The notes beneath the pieces were generated by a model that had not been told where the DNA came from, ran no database searches, and saw only the letters and a program-made list of their open reading frames with translations. Below, piece by piece: positions 45,202-54,733 of a stretch of 64,000 nt of DNA (positions within the stretch are counted from its first letter, which is position 1; the number at the start of each line of letters is the position of its first letter). The DNA is from Haladaptatus litoreus (lineage in GTDB: Archaea; Halobacteriota; Halobacteria; Halobacteriales; Haladaptataceae). The stretch spans positions 1,984,001 through 2,048,000 of the forward strand of contig NZ_FTNO01000001.1 in the NCBI RefSeq assembly GCF_900156425.1, read 5' to 3'. The translations under genes were made by a program, and so were the position numbers.

Positions 45202-46413
45202 CTACCGACCGAGTTCTTCGTGCGCACTGGAGAGATGGCGCGATGCGAGCGCCGCAAGCAGGGAGAGTTCTCCTGCGAGCGCGCCGACCGCGATGATCTC
45301 CGCGAGGGCGTCGGCGTTGCTTCCGGCAGGGTCGCCGCCGCCGCGGAGTCCGAGTACGTCGAGGGCTTCCGATTGGGTCGGAAGTTTCGTGCCACCGCCG
45401 ACGGTGCCGACTTCCAGACTGGCGATGCTGACGCTTGCGTACAACTCCTCTTCTCGTGCTTCGACGGTCGTAATCGCGTTGCTCCCTTCGACCACCTGCG
45501 CGGCGTCCTGCCCGGTCGCGAGGAACGCCGCGGCGATGGTGTTCGCGGCGTGGGCGTTGAACCCGAGGCTTCCTGCCTTCGCGCTTCCGACGAGGTTCTT
45601 TCGCGTGTTCGCCTCCTCGATTGCTTCCGCGGTGGTGTGCAAGCGTTCTTCGACTGTTTCGCGTGGGATTCGAACGTCCGCCGTGACGCTCCGCCCGCGC
45701 CCTTCGACGGCGTTGATTGCGGCAGGTTTCTTGTCCGAGCAGAGGTTGCCCGAAAGCGCGACGAGGTTTGCCGGGGTTTCTTCCTCGACCACCGACGCGG
45801 CTTCGCCGGTCGCGATGGTCGCCATGTTCATTCCCATCGCGTCTTTCGTGTCGTAGACGAATCGCAGAAAGACGGAGTCGCCGACGACGTAGGTCGTCAC
45901 GTCTTCGAGTTCGCCGTGGTTGGTCGTGGCTTCTGCGGCCTCGGCGAGTTCGTCGCGGTGGTCGCGAACCCAGTTCACGACTTTCTCGGCCTCGGCGATA
46001 CCCTGTACGCGGAAAACCGGGGCGCGAGTCATCCCGTTTTTCGTGACGCGGGCATCCGCGCCTCCCGCGGTGCTAATGACGGAACATCCGCGATTGACGC
46101 TGGCCAGCAGTGCGCCCTCGGTCGTCGCGAGCGGGAGGTAGTAGTCGCCCTCCGCCGACCCGCCGTTGACCGCGACGGGGCCTGCGACGCCCATCGGAAT
46201 CTGGGCAGTTCCCATCATGTTCTCGATGTTGGGTTCGGCCATCTCCGCGTCGAAGGCGTAGTCGCCGACCGTATCGAGATTCGCGTCGGTTTCCGATTCG
46301 AGGAGTGTCCGGCGCGCCTCGGCGGCGGTGTCGTGGTCGGCGTAGTCTTCGAGTTCGTGGAGGCGCAGGTCGCCCGCCCGAACCTGTTCCGCGAGTTCGT
46401 CTGCGTCGGTCAT
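45202..46413 (-). CDS. hmgA: hydroxymethylglutaryl-CoA reductase (NADPH), class I
   Basis: Makes mevalonate from HMG-CoA, the committed step for archaeal lipids and carotenoids. 403 aa. Motifs: ENMMGTAQIPMGVAGPV, TTEGALLASVNRGC (catalytic Glu), DAMGMNMATIATGEA, SGNLCSDKKPAAINAVEGRG (catalytic Lys), and LAALASRHLSSAHEELGR near the C-terminus with the catalytic His. Length is typical of the catalytic domain without membrane anchor. Target of statins in haloarchaea. Confidence 0.96.
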   Translation of the reverse strand: MTDADELAEQVRAGDLRLHELEDYADHDTAAEARRTLLESETDANLDTVGDYAFDAEMAEPNIENMMGTAQIPMGVAGPVAVNGGSAEGDYYLPLATTEGALLASVNRGCSVISTAGGADARVTKNGMTRAPVFRVQGIAEAEKVVNWVRDHRDELAEAAEATTNHGELEDVTTYVVGDSVFLRFVYDTKDAMGMNMATIATGEAASVVEEETPANLVALSGNLCSDKKPAAINAVEGRGRSVTADVRIPRETVEERLHTTAEAIEEANTRKNLVGSAKAGSLGFNAHAANTIAAAFLATGQDAAQVVEGSNAITTVEAREEELYASVSIASLEVGTVGGGTKLPTQSEALDVLGLRGGGDPAGSNADALAEIIAVGALAGELSLLAALASRHLSSAHEELGR

Positions 46414-46498
46414 GGTTCGGAATTTCTCCCGTGGCCCCTAACAGTTGCCCATTTGTACGAGCCATCAAGGATTTGCCTTCCCTGTGAGAATAGCCACC

Positions 46499-47002
46499 AT
46501 GGAAACGAGGGACGTGACAGCGAGCGACATCCCAGAAATTCGTCGCGTTTCGCACGAAGCGGTGAACACGGCATACGATTTCCTCCCCGAAAAAGAGCGC
46601 GAAGCGACCGTAAGGGAGCGGTTCAGCGACGACCGCCTCGAAACCGCGCTGGCCGACGACGACGTGATACTCATCGCCGCAGTTGCGGACGGGGAACTCG
46701 TCGGCTACGCACACGTCGATGCTATCAACCGGGCCGACGCCGTCGGAGAGGGGTCACTTCGAGGAATCTACGTCCGACCGAATCGGTGGCGAGAGGGCAT
46801 CGGAACCATCCTGCTCGACGCCACGGAAAAGGCGATTCGTGAGCGCGGATTCACGCAGTTGTCGATTGGAGTGCTCACCGAGAACGAACGAGGACGACGA
46901 TTTTTCGAATCGAACGGCTTCGAGCGCGTGGAGGAACGAGTCGAAGACCTGTTTACTGGCGGAACTGCGTACCAGCAGGTGTACTATCACGATTTCGCGT
47001 AG
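46499..47002 (+). CDS. GNAT family N-acetyltransferase
   Basis: 167 aa, one GNAT fold. The acetyl-CoA binding motif A is LRGIYVRPNRWREGIGTILL (R/Q-x-x-G-x-G/A form), and motif B is ENERGRRFFESNGFERVEER. Starts METRDVTASDIPEIRRVSHE at the ATG at 46499, 85 nt from the divergent hmgA. The acceptor cannot be predicted. Confidence 0.9.
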   Translation: METRDVTASDIPEIRRVSHEAVNTAYDFLPEKEREATVRERFSDDRLETALADDDVILIAAVADGELVGYAHVDAINRADAVGEGSLRGIYVRPNRWREGIGTILLDATEKAIRERGFTQLSIGVLTENERGRRFFESNGFERVEERVEDLFTGGTAYQQVYYHDFA

Positions 47003-47050
47003 CACACGCCGAATCGAAATTGACAACTATGTGAAATCCAGTGGAGGAGT

Positions 47051-47284
47051 ATGGTCGAAATCACGATGTCCGTCTATTTGGCCGTCCCGCTCGCCCTCCT
47101 CGGTTCCGCGTGGATATACCACGATGCGAAAAAGCGGGAGATGGACACCGCCGACATGTGGGCCGTGGGATTCTTCGTCGGGTTCTTCGTCCCGCCGTTC
47201 ATCGGGGCAATCGCAGTGTACGCGTTCTATCTCCAAAAACGCAATCGCAGAGGTGGAACGGTACACGCCGTTCCGCCGGAATAA
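47051..47284 (+). CDS. small membrane protein (77 aa)
   Basis: Two hydrophobic segments (about 8-24 and 38-64) surround a polar loop with HDAKKREMDTADMW. The C-terminus is basic (LQKRNRRGG). The H-D-A-x-x-R pattern after the first helix occurs in many small haloarchaeal membrane proteins of unknown role. An ATG 15 nt downstream is an alternative start. It follows the GNAT gene by 48 nt. Confidence 0.7.
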   Translation: MVEITMSVYLAVPLALLGSAWIYHDAKKREMDTADMWAVGFFVGFFVPPFIGAIAVYAFYLQKRNRRGGTVHAVPPE

Positions 47285-47332
47285 CCGCGTTTTTCGGTCA
47301 GTTCGGCGGTTTTCGGTCAGTTCGTTTTCGAC

Positions 47333-47815
47333 TCACTGACTCGTGACGTTCTCTCGGTGAATGACTTTTCCATCGTGGACGACGGTCAAGGTGAACTGCT
47401 TGTGCGGGCCACCGTCCGGAATTCGGACGGTGGCGGTGTAGTTCGCCAGTCCCGCGCAGTTCCGCTTCGGTTTCTCGGTCGTTCGATTGCTGGACACTCG
47501 GAGCGTGTAGTTGCTCCATCCAGTTTCGACCAGTTCCGGTCGTTCGAGCGAGTAGGCGGCGTCGGGAACGCTCACGTTTCCGGCGACGACGAGATGGCTC
47601 TCACCGCCTCCCGTTCGCTTCGCTATTTCGACTCGGTTTTCGGGCGAATCGACACACTCACCGCCGGACAGCACCGCATCAACGAGTTCCGGTTCTTCTG
47701 GCTTTTTCTCGGTGACGACATCGGTCTTTCCACCGAGGAACCCGGCGTCTGAACACCCAGCGAGGAGGACGAGCGTGGCGACGAAGAGTGTGAGGACGGG
47801 GAGTTTCGAGGGCAT
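47333..47815 (-). CDS. putative lipoprotein
   Basis: 160 aa. The start MPSKLPVLTLFVATLVLLAGC is a lipoprotein signal with lipobox LAGC (Cys21). The mature part contains a pair of Cys (GGECVDSPENRVE and KRNCAGLANYTATV) likely to form a disulfide outside the cell, and a beta-sandwich-like pattern ending FTLTVVHDGKVIHRENV. No family is recognised. Starts with the ATG at 47815. Confidence 0.78.
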   Translation of the reverse strand: MPSKLPVLTLFVATLVLLAGCSDAGFLGGKTDVVTEKKPEEPELVDAVLSGGECVDSPENRVEIAKRTGGGESHLVVAGNVSVPDAAYSLERPELVETGWSNYTLRVSSNRTTEKPKRNCAGLANYTATVRIPDGGPHKQFTLTVVHDGKVIHRENVTSQ

Positions 47816-47897
47816 CGTTCGTGTAATCACAGCGAACTATCAAATGTGTTCTGCCGCTCCCCGAACAGTTATCGCCGTCGGACGACACCACGAAAGC

Positions 47898-49430
47898 ATG
47901 ACAGCGCCAGCGGATGTGATTTTCACGAACGCCGAGGTACACACCCTCGCAGAACCCGACGAGACGGCGGACGCGGTCGCCGTCCGCGACGGGGAAATCG
48001 TTCGTGTGGACAACGCCTACGAAGTGGATTTCTTGGAGGGCGTCGAAACCGAGGTGGTTGACCTCGGCGGGCGAGTTCTCCTACCGGGATTCATCGACGC
48101 CCACACCCACCTGATGATGGTCGGGAGCTATCTCGTCAACGCCAACCTCTCCGTCGCCGATTCGCCCGACGACTGCGTGGAACTGCTCGCGGAGTTGGAC
48201 GACGACCGCGACTGGATTTTGGGCTACGGATTCGACGAAAGCACGTGGGAAGAATCGCGCTATCTCACCCGCGACGACCTCGATTCGGTGAGCGAAACGC
48301 GACCCGTGGTCGCGTTTCGCGAAGACATGCACACGGCTTCGGTCAACAGTGAGGCTCTCTCCCGACTCCGCGACGAAATGCCGGACGAGGACGTCGAAAC
48401 CGAGGGCGGCGAACCAACCGGCGTCATCGTGGAGGAAGCCGTCGATGCAATCTACGAAGCAATCGAACCCGACGCCGAGACGATGCGCGAACTCCTGTTA
48501 GCGGCACAAGGAGACGCCCACGAAAAGGGAATTACTGGCGTTCACGACATGGTTCGGCGCTCGCGGGCACCTGAAGTGTACCGGTCGCTCGAACTCGACG
48601 GCGACCTCGACCTGCGCGTGCGCATCAACTACTGGAGCGACCATCTCGACGCAGTCGAGGAAATCGGTCTCCAGACGAACCACGGAAGCGAGTTCGTCCG
48701 AACCGGTGCGATAAAATCCTTTACCGATGGGAGTTTCGGCGGACGAACCGCAAAGCTCACCGAATCCTACGCTGACGGCGACGGAACCGGTCAGTGGGTC
48801 GTTCCCCCGGAGGAACTGAACGAAATCGTCGGGCGAGCGGACGACGCCGGATTGCAGGTCACGGTTCACGCCATCGGCGACGAGGCAATCGAGGAGACAC
48901 TCGACGCCTTTGAGGAAACCGACGACCCCGGCGCGATGCGTCACCGCGTCGAACACGTCGAACTCGTGACGGACGAGCAGATAGAACGATTTGCAGAAAC
49001 CGGCATCGTCGCGTCCGTCCAACCGAATTTCTTGAAGTGGGCACAGGAGGACGGCCTGTACGACGCCCGACTGGGCGAGGAACGACGAAAGCAGACGAAT
49101 CGTTTCCGAACCCTGCTCGATTCCGGGGCACACCTCGCGTTCGGAAGCGACTGCATGCCCCTCGACCCACTGCTCGGGATTCATCAGACCGTCAACGCGC
49201 CGGTCGAAGCACAGCAGTTGAGCGTTACCGAAGCTCTCCGCGCGTATACGCACGGGGGGGCCTACGCCGGATTCGACGAAAATCGGCTGGGAACCGTCGA
49301 GAAGGGGAAGAAGGCGGATTTCGTCGTCCTCGACAGTTCCCCGTGGGAGAAGTCAGACGACATCGAAACTATCGACGTGGCGATGACGGTCGTAGACGGG
49401 AAAGTCGTGTTCGACGGGCGAAACGACTAA
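47898..49430 (+). CDS. amidohydrolase (YtcJ-like)
   Basis: 510 aa. The metal-dependent hydrolase motif LLPGFIDAHTHLMM is near the N-terminus; VTVHAIGDEAIEETLDAFEE, RHRVEHVELVTDEQIERFAE and FGSDCMPLDPLLGIHQTVNA carry the other metal-ligand and substrate residues. The end contains KGKKADFVVLDSSPWE, the small beta-domain. The substrate is unknown; the family includes imidazolone-like and N-acyl amide hydrolases. A single ORF, 82 nt from the divergent lipoprotein. Confidence 0.88.
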   Translation: MTAPADVIFTNAEVHTLAEPDETADAVAVRDGEIVRVDNAYEVDFLEGVETEVVDLGGRVLLPGFIDAHTHLMMVGSYLVNANLSVADSPDDCVELLAELDDDRDWILGYGFDESTWEESRYLTRDDLDSVSETRPVVAFREDMHTASVNSEALSRLRDEMPDEDVETEGGEPTGVIVEEAVDAIYEAIEPDAETMRELLLAAQGDAHEKGITGVHDMVRRSRAPEVYRSLELDGDLDLRVRINYWSDHLDAVEEIGLQTNHGSEFVRTGAIKSFTDGSFGGRTAKLTESYADGDGTGQWVVPPEELNEIVGRADDAGLQVTVHAIGDEAIEETLDAFEETDDPGAMRHRVEHVELVTDEQIERFAETGIVASVQPNFLKWAQEDGLYDARLGEERRKQTNRFRTLLDSGAHLAFGSDCMPLDPLLGIHQTVNAPVEAQQLSVTEALRAYTHGGAYAGFDENRLGTVEKGKKADFVVLDSSPWEKSDDIETIDVAMTVVDGKVVFDGRND

Positions 49431-49455
49431 GCATCTCGTCTGATATTTATTTGTC

Positions 49456-49638
49456 ATGTATTCGACCATCCTCAGCACGGCATTCGGCGGCGTCTTCGTG
49501 CTGTTTTTGCTGTTTGCGGTCGGTGCGCCGCTCGTTCTGTGGCTACTGGTTGACTCGGAAAGCGACCGAGAGCAAACCCAACATGCCGACTGGGAGAGCG
49601 CCGAGCGGAATGCTCGGCGCGACACGCATGAGAAATGA
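49456..49638 (+). CDS. small membrane protein (60 aa)
   Basis: One strong hydrophobic segment (about 8-32, GVFVLFLLFAVGAPLVLWLL) is followed by an acidic and basic hydrophilic tail (DSESDREQTQHADWESAERN). It begins 25 nt after the amidohydrolase stop and may share its transcript. AT-rich GATATTTATTTG lies just before the start. Function unknown. Confidence 0.6.
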   Translation: MYSTILSTAFGGVFVLFLLFAVGAPLVLWLLVDSESDREQTQHADWESAERNARRDTHEK

Positions 49639-49718
49639 TACCCGACTGGACGGTTTCGCCGACCGCTTCGAACCGGCAGAACCGAGAAGAATTATACAGC
49701 AGAGTGAAACGTAGTCGT

Positions 49719-50471
49719 ATGGACTCGTTCGAGAAGACGGCAGTGGAGGCGTGTCGAGTCGCAGGCGAGTACCTCGTCTCGGAGTTCGAACGCGAATCGC
49801 TCGACGCCGACTACGGGCCAGACGACGTGAAGGCGGTCGCAGACCGCGGTTCCGAGCGACGGATTCTCGACGTGCTCACGACCGCCTATCCCGACCACGG
49901 GATTTTCGCGGAGGAGTCGGGAAAACAAGACGGCGAAAGCGACTATCGCTGGGTGGTAGACCCGCTGGACGGAACCAACAACTTCTGTTCGGGGATTCCG
50001 TACTTCGGAGTCGCGGCCGCGCTTCTCCACGAAAACGAACCGATTCTGTCGGTGATTCACGACCCGCTTCACGACGACACCTACGTCGCAAGGCGCGGCG
50101 AGGGAGCGACACTGAACGGCGAACCCATTCGCGCCGAAAGTTCGGTGACGAGCGACCACGCGACGATTGCCTACGTCATCGGCATCGACGTGCTCCGGGA
50201 CGAGGAGTTGAAGGCGCGGGGTGACGAACTCGAATCGAACCTGTCGGGGTACGGAAAGCGCATCTGGAAGAGTTGGGCACCGGTTCTCGACTGGGGACTG
50301 CTGGCGCGCGGGAAACTCGAAGCAGTCGTCTGCTTCCATCCGGACGCTGTCGAACAGCACGCCGGTTGGTTGCTCGCTGAAGAAAGCGACGCGCGATTGG
50401 CAAACGAGGGTGACCTGTTCGTCGCGGCTGCGAACGACGAGGTGTTCGCGGAACTCGAATCGCTGTTCTGA
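49719..50471 (+). CDS. inositol monophosphatase-family phosphatase
   Basis: 250 aa. Family motifs: AEESG (metal-binding Glu), DPLDGTNNF (Asp-Pro-x-Asp-Gly-Thr, the core metal site) and LDWGLLARGKLEAVV in place of the usual WDxAAG motif, with the Asp kept. Members hydrolyse inositol-1-phosphate or fructose-1,6-bisphosphate with Mg2+; in archaea both activities can occur in one protein. TATA-like AATTATAC at about 49690 precedes the ATG at 49719. Confidence 0.9.
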   Translation: MDSFEKTAVEACRVAGEYLVSEFERESLDADYGPDDVKAVADRGSERRILDVLTTAYPDHGIFAEESGKQDGESDYRWVVDPLDGTNNFCSGIPYFGVAAALLHENEPILSVIHDPLHDDTYVARRGEGATLNGEPIRAESSVTSDHATIAYVIGIDVLRDEELKARGDELESNLSGYGKRIWKSWAPVLDWGLLARGKLEAVVCFHPDAVEQHAGWLLAEESDARLANEGDLFVAAANDEVFAELESLF

Positions 50472-50604
50472 CGGAGTTATCTGACTATCTGGAGAGGTAG
50501 ACCGCCGTCTCGTGACATCCTATAGTCCAAATAATAGACCTGAACATTCTGATTCAGTTTCATTTATGCAGACACACATCGACTCTACGGCTTGGGGGAG
50601 GAGA

Positions 50605-51036
50605 ATGTCACAAACAGTCAAAAACAGCGAAATCGTTCGACAGTTCGTCGAGCAAGCGTTCAACAACGGGAATCTCGACGCGGTCGATGAGTATGTCGCC
50701 GAGGATTTCGTCCGCCACGACCCGGCCGCAGAGGACGTTCGTGGACGTGATGGATACAAGAATTTCGTCGAGATGAACCGAACTGCGTTCCCTGACTACC
50801 ACGAAACCATCGAGAGTATCGTCGATGAAGACGATACCGTGATGTATCGCTGGACGATGCACGGAACGCAGGAGGGTGAAATAATGGGCGTCGAACCGAC
50901 CGGAAACGAGGTCGATATTACGGGGATGGTGGAGATGCGCCTCGAAGACGGTAAAATCACGGAAATGTGGGGGAACTTCGACGCGCTGGGGATGCTCCAG
51001 CAACTCGACGCGATTCCCAGACAAGTCGCCGAATAA
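50605..51036 (+). CDS. SnoaL-like / ester cyclase family protein
   Basis: 143 aa with the cone-shaped alpha+beta barrel pattern of the SnoaL/NTF2-like superfamily: EIVRQFVEQAFNNGNLDAVD, VAEDFVRHDPAA, FPDYHETIESIVDEDDTVMY and GEIMGVEPTGNEVDITGM. The active-site region has H-D-P and Y-H residues. Often annotated as polyketide cyclase or ester cyclase; the actual reaction cannot be given. A GGGGGAGGAG stretch just before the ATG at 50605 supports that start over 50566. Confidence 0.85.
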   Translation: MSQTVKNSEIVRQFVEQAFNNGNLDAVDEYVAEDFVRHDPAAEDVRGRDGYKNFVEMNRTAFPDYHETIESIVDEDDTVMYRWTMHGTQEGEIMGVEPTGNEVDITGMVEMRLEDGKITEMWGNFDALGMLQQLDAIPRQVAE

Positions 51037-51246
51037 TCCGCCCGCAGTTGGTAGCGCTGTACGACGGGAACGGTTTCCGACCTGACGCCACGAACTACTA
51101 CTGTTTTCGAGCCTCCTCGTTGGCTCGTTGGTTCTTCAGCGCTGGGAGTCGCCGATCGGGCGAGAACGAGCCGTCACATCAAACGACCAACTCAAAATTC
51201 CTGAACAATCGTTACAATTATTGCGTATTGTGCCATATGGTATCAC

Positions 51247-51447
51247 ATGGCAACTAAACAGAGTCGTTCACCGTTCGATAGACTCCGGAAACATTACGAA
51301 AAAACGGAACGACGGTGTTCGAAATGCGGGTTCGTGGACGACGAGGGAGAGTGGCGCGTCACCGCGCGCGGCGGGGAGTTGCATTTCCAGCACATCTGTC
51401 CGCGTTGCGATGCTATCGACACGCGAGTGCTTCGGTACGGGCGCTAG
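51247..51447 (+). CDS. small zinc-finger protein
   Basis: 66 aa with CSKCGFVDDEGEW and ICPRCDAIDTR, two CxxC pairs about 25 residues apart that would form one zinc site. The start MATKQSRSPFDRLRKHYEKT is basic and helical. This layout is a widespread haloarchaeal zinc-finger family (similar to HVO_0649 of Haloferax, from memory). It is convergent with gpmI, with a 4-nt overlap of the stops. Confidence 0.8.
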   Translation: MATKQSRSPFDRLRKHYEKTERRCSKCGFVDDEGEWRVTARGGELHFQHICPRCDAIDTRVLRYGR

Positions 51448-52961
51448 CGAAGCAGTGACTCGCCCGTCATCGCTTCGGGTTGTTCTACCCCGATGACCGA
51501 CAACAGCGACGGCGCGAGGTCACAGAGCGACCCACCTTCTCGGATTTTCTTCTTGCCATCGTCACCTTCGGGCGACAGGTAGACGAGCGGAACCTCGTTG
51601 TAGGTGTGGGCCGTGTGCGGGTCGTCCGGCGTTCCCATGTCGTCAGCGTTGCCGTGGTCTGCCGTGATGAAGACGTGCGCGCCGTGATTTCGGAGGGTTT
51701 CCACGAGTCGTCCGAGTTGTTCGTCCACCGCTTCCACGGCGGCGACCGCAGCGTCGAAATCCCCGGTGTGGCCGACCATGTCCGGGTTCGCGTAATTCAG
51801 CACGAGCACGTCCGGGTCGTCGGATTCGATGACCGAGATGGCCGTGTCGGTCACTTCCTCCGCACTCATCTCGGGTTGTTGGTCGTAGGTCGGCACGTTC
51901 GGACTCTCCACGATGCGCCGGATTTCGCCGTCGAATTCGACCTCGCGCCCGCCGTTCAAGAAGTAGGTGACGTGGGCGTACTTCTCCGATTCCGCGAGTC
52001 GAAGTTGTGTCTTGCCGTGGTTTGCGAGCACTTCGCCGAGCGTATCCTTCGGCTGATTCGGCGGGAAGGCGACCGGCAGGTCGAACTCCGCGTCGTACTG
52101 CGTCATCATCACGAAGTCGATTTCCGGCGGATTCGTTTCGAACACCCAGACGGGGTCGATGTCACAAAGCATCCGCGTCAGTTGCCGGGCACGGTCGGAG
52201 CGGAAGTTGAAGAACACGACTGCGTCGCCGTCGTCGAGTGCTTTTCCACCGGAAATCAGCGTCGGCTCCACGAACTCGTCCGTCTCGCCGCGCTCGTAAG
52301 ACTCTCGGACAGCATCGACTGCGGTTTCGGCGACGAACTCGGTTTCCCGGTTCACGATGGCGTCGTAAGCGCGTCTCGTGCGCTCCCAGTTCTGGTCGCG
52401 ATCCATCGCGTAGTAGCGCCCCGTGACTGTCGAGACGTGTCCCGTTCCATTCTCCTCAATGACATCTTGCAAGTCCGCGAGAAATCCGGCCCCGCTTTTC
52501 GGCGGCGTGTCACGCCCGTCGGTAAAGGCGTGGGTAACAGCCTCGACGCCCCTGTCTCCAGCGAGTTCGATGAGCGAGTAGAGGTGTTCCTGTGCGGAGT
52601 GAACTCCGCCTTCGCTGACCAATCCCACGAAATGAACGCGCCCGCCGTGGTCGTTCGCGTAGTCGAAGGCGTCGCTGATGGCTTCGTTCTCGCCGAGTTC
52701 GCCCGCTTCGATTGCGTCGCTGATTCGGGTGTACTCCTGTCTGACGACCCGGCCCGCGCCGATGTTGAGGTGGCCGACTTCGCTGTTGCCCATCTGTCCC
52801 TTGGGAAGGCCGACTCTGCGACCCGACACGGTGAGCGTTCCGTATGCACCTGCTCCCGCGAGTCGGTCGAAATTCGGCGTGTCGGCCGCCTCGATAGCGT
52901 TTCGCCCGCCGTCTTCGCTTCCAAGTCCCCACCCGTCGAGAACGATGAGTCCCGCTTGCAT
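51444..52961 (-). CDS. gpmI: 2,3-bisphosphoglycerate-independent phosphoglycerate mutase
   Basis: Interconverts 3- and 2-phosphoglycerate. 505 aa, the usual length. Motifs: AGLIVLDGWGLG (first metal Asp), KGQMGNSEVGHLNIGAGRVV with the phospho-Ser, FTDGRDTPPKSG, and VFITADHGNADDMGTPDDPH with metal ligands near the C-terminus. It needs Mn2+. It is the only glycolytic enzyme in the window. Confidence 0.96.
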   Translation of the reverse strand: MQAGLIVLDGWGLGSEDGGRNAIEAADTPNFDRLAGAGAYGTLTVSGRRVGLPKGQMGNSEVGHLNIGAGRVVRQEYTRISDAIEAGELGENEAISDAFDYANDHGGRVHFVGLVSEGGVHSAQEHLYSLIELAGDRGVEAVTHAFTDGRDTPPKSGAGFLADLQDVIEENGTGHVSTVTGRYYAMDRDQNWERTRRAYDAIVNRETEFVAETAVDAVRESYERGETDEFVEPTLISGGKALDDGDAVVFFNFRSDRARQLTRMLCDIDPVWVFETNPPEIDFVMMTQYDAEFDLPVAFPPNQPKDTLGEVLANHGKTQLRLAESEKYAHVTYFLNGGREVEFDGEIRRIVESPNVPTYDQQPEMSAEEVTDTAISVIESDDPDVLVLNYANPDMVGHTGDFDAAVAAVEAVDEQLGRLVETLRNHGAHVFITADHGNADDMGTPDDPHTAHTYNEVPLVYLSPEGDDGKKKIREGGSLCDLAPSLLSVIGVEQPEAMTGESLLR

Positions 52962-53112
52962 GGGCGAATCGTCGTCGTCGTGGGGTAATTACCCTTCGCC
53001 CGAACGGCGGCGATGGAGGTGATTTTCGAAAAACATCCTACCGGAAGGAAATTCAGTCACGCAATCGCTCCCCGCACAATCTATTTTGGTTTCGGTGGCG
53101 AATCGGAAGACG

Positions 53113-53415
53113 ATGGCAGTTCCCTTCGATACCGGCGTGCTCTGGATTGCGCTCTGGTTCGGTATTGCGTCGGTGCTCGCGGTGTCCCTCATCTGGCAGT
53201 ACCGGACCAGTGGCCGGATTAATCACCAGTTCCTCAGCGGCGTCTTCGTCTGCGCCGCTGGCGGTGTCGAGTTCGGCATGGCACAGGGAATGTTTCCGGA
53301 CAGTTTCGTTCCGAACGCGCTCGTCATCGGCTGTGTCGGAATTGCGATACTCTCGTTCGCGCGCGGCGTCATCATCCACCGAAAGCGAGCGGAACGCGCG
53401 ATGCAGACCGAATAG
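53113..53415 (+). CDS. small membrane protein (100 aa)
   Basis: Three hydrophobic segments (about 8-28, 40-60 and 67-85) with short polar loops and a basic C-terminus (IIHRKRAERAMQ). No signal peptide and no known motif. TATA-like CTATTTTGG about 30 nt before the ATG. Lies between gpmI and nurA. Confidence 0.7.
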   Translation: MAVPFDTGVLWIALWFGIASVLAVSLIWQYRTSGRINHQFLSGVFVCAAGGVEFGMAQGMFPDSFVPNALVIGCVGIAILSFARGVIIHRKRAERAMQTE

Positions 53416-53479
53416 CACACTCACTGCTCGCGGTTTCGAAAGGTGACCTTTTTTCCGGGTGCGACGGGATGGGGCGTGC

Positions 53480-54733
53480 ATGACCTTAGACCCCGTCCAC
53501 TTCGATGGCATCGCCACGTTGGCGGACGAGATAGAGTACGAGGGCGAAGAACGCAATCATCAGGAACTCGCCCGAAACGTCTGGGAAAACTACCTCGACC
53601 CGCTGTATCACGAGGGGACGAAAGTGCTCGAACCGCTCGGAACGCTGAAACGGCGGCGGGCGAACATGCAAGACCTCGCGCTCGAAAGCGACCGATTCGA
53701 GACGATGCACGGACTCGACTCGGGAACGACCAACCCACTGCCGTTCAAAAATGGACTAGTGGTGGACGTGGCACACGCCGCGATGAGTTCGTCGCCCTCC
53801 GACCTCGACCTCCACGATTCGCGCACGGTCGTCAAGGCAGTTCACACGAACGACGTGGAGCGCAATTTCGACAAGAACTGGGAAACCTACAACGAAGGCA
53901 GCAAACGAAAAATCGTTCACGTACCGCGCCGCGACGACTTCGAGGAGGACATCGTTCACGCGCTGGCACTGTACCGCGCCGAGAGTCGCCACGCGCTCGA
54001 CCACGCGGACGACGTATCGGATTTCCTCCTGCTAGACGGGCCGATGTACCCCAAGGGAATTCTTCGATGGCGTGACCGCGGTTCCGTACTTCCCGACCTG
54101 TTCGAGAACTCCGGAGAAGTTGAGAAAATCCTCCAAAACTACGTCAAACTAGTGGAACGATTCGCGGAGCGCGAGGTTCCCCTCGCGGGATTCGTCAAGA
54201 ACATCTCCGCGAAGTCGATAATCCGAACGCTTCGGAAAAAAGACGGCGTAAATGCGCCGTGGGCGCACGACGCGGCATTTTTCTCGCAGGTTCTCGAACG
54301 TGGAGAGTACGGAAACGGCGAGTACGAGCGACACACGGACGACCTAACCCTGACGAACTGGTTCGTCTCCCGAGCGGGGTCTGATTCCTTTTTCGGAAGC
54401 AGGGAAGCAGACCGCTACGTCGAACGCGAGTTCGCGCCGGAACAGTACGAAGTGACGTTCTGCGTCATCTACGACCCGCGACGGGATTTGCTGTATAAAA
54501 TCGAAGCACCGCGGGTTTTCACCGAGGACGAAACCTGCCGCGAAAAAGTCGAGCACCAGATTCTGAAAGAAGTCGCCATTGCAAACGGCCCGCCGGTCGC
54601 CATTTCGAAAGCGGATTCGCTCGCCAAAATCGGACAGCAGAGCACGGGGTCACTGATACGGAGTTTCGAGCGGTCGTTCGACAGTGAGTTGGACGCGAAC
54701 TACAACGCGGTTCGCTGGGGCCGAAACTACTGA
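53480..54733 (+). CDS. nurA: NurA domain nuclease
   Basis: 417 aa. NurA is a 5'-to-3' nuclease that works with HerA, Mre11 and Rad50 in end resection at double-strand breaks. Metal-site features are seen in LDSGTTNPLPF (near 78, first conserved Asp) and FLLLDGPMYPKGILRW (near 192), and the HILKEVAIANGPPVAISKAD type segment near the C-terminus is typical. It is close to herA (55293) but separated by a small gene on the other strand. Confidence 0.88.
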   Translation: MTLDPVHFDGIATLADEIEYEGEERNHQELARNVWENYLDPLYHEGTKVLEPLGTLKRRRANMQDLALESDRFETMHGLDSGTTNPLPFKNGLVVDVAHAAMSSSPSDLDLHDSRTVVKAVHTNDVERNFDKNWETYNEGSKRKIVHVPRRDDFEEDIVHALALYRAESRHALDHADDVSDFLLLDGPMYPKGILRWRDRGSVLPDLFENSGEVEKILQNYVKLVERFAEREVPLAGFVKNISAKSIIRTLRKKDGVNAPWAHDAAFFSQVLERGEYGNGEYERHTDDLTLTNWFVSRAGSDSFFGSREADRYVEREFAPEQYEVTFCVIYDPRRDLLYKIEAPRVFTEDETCREKVEHQILKEVAIANGPPVAISKADSLAKIGQQSTGSLIRSFERSFDSELDANYNAVRWGRNY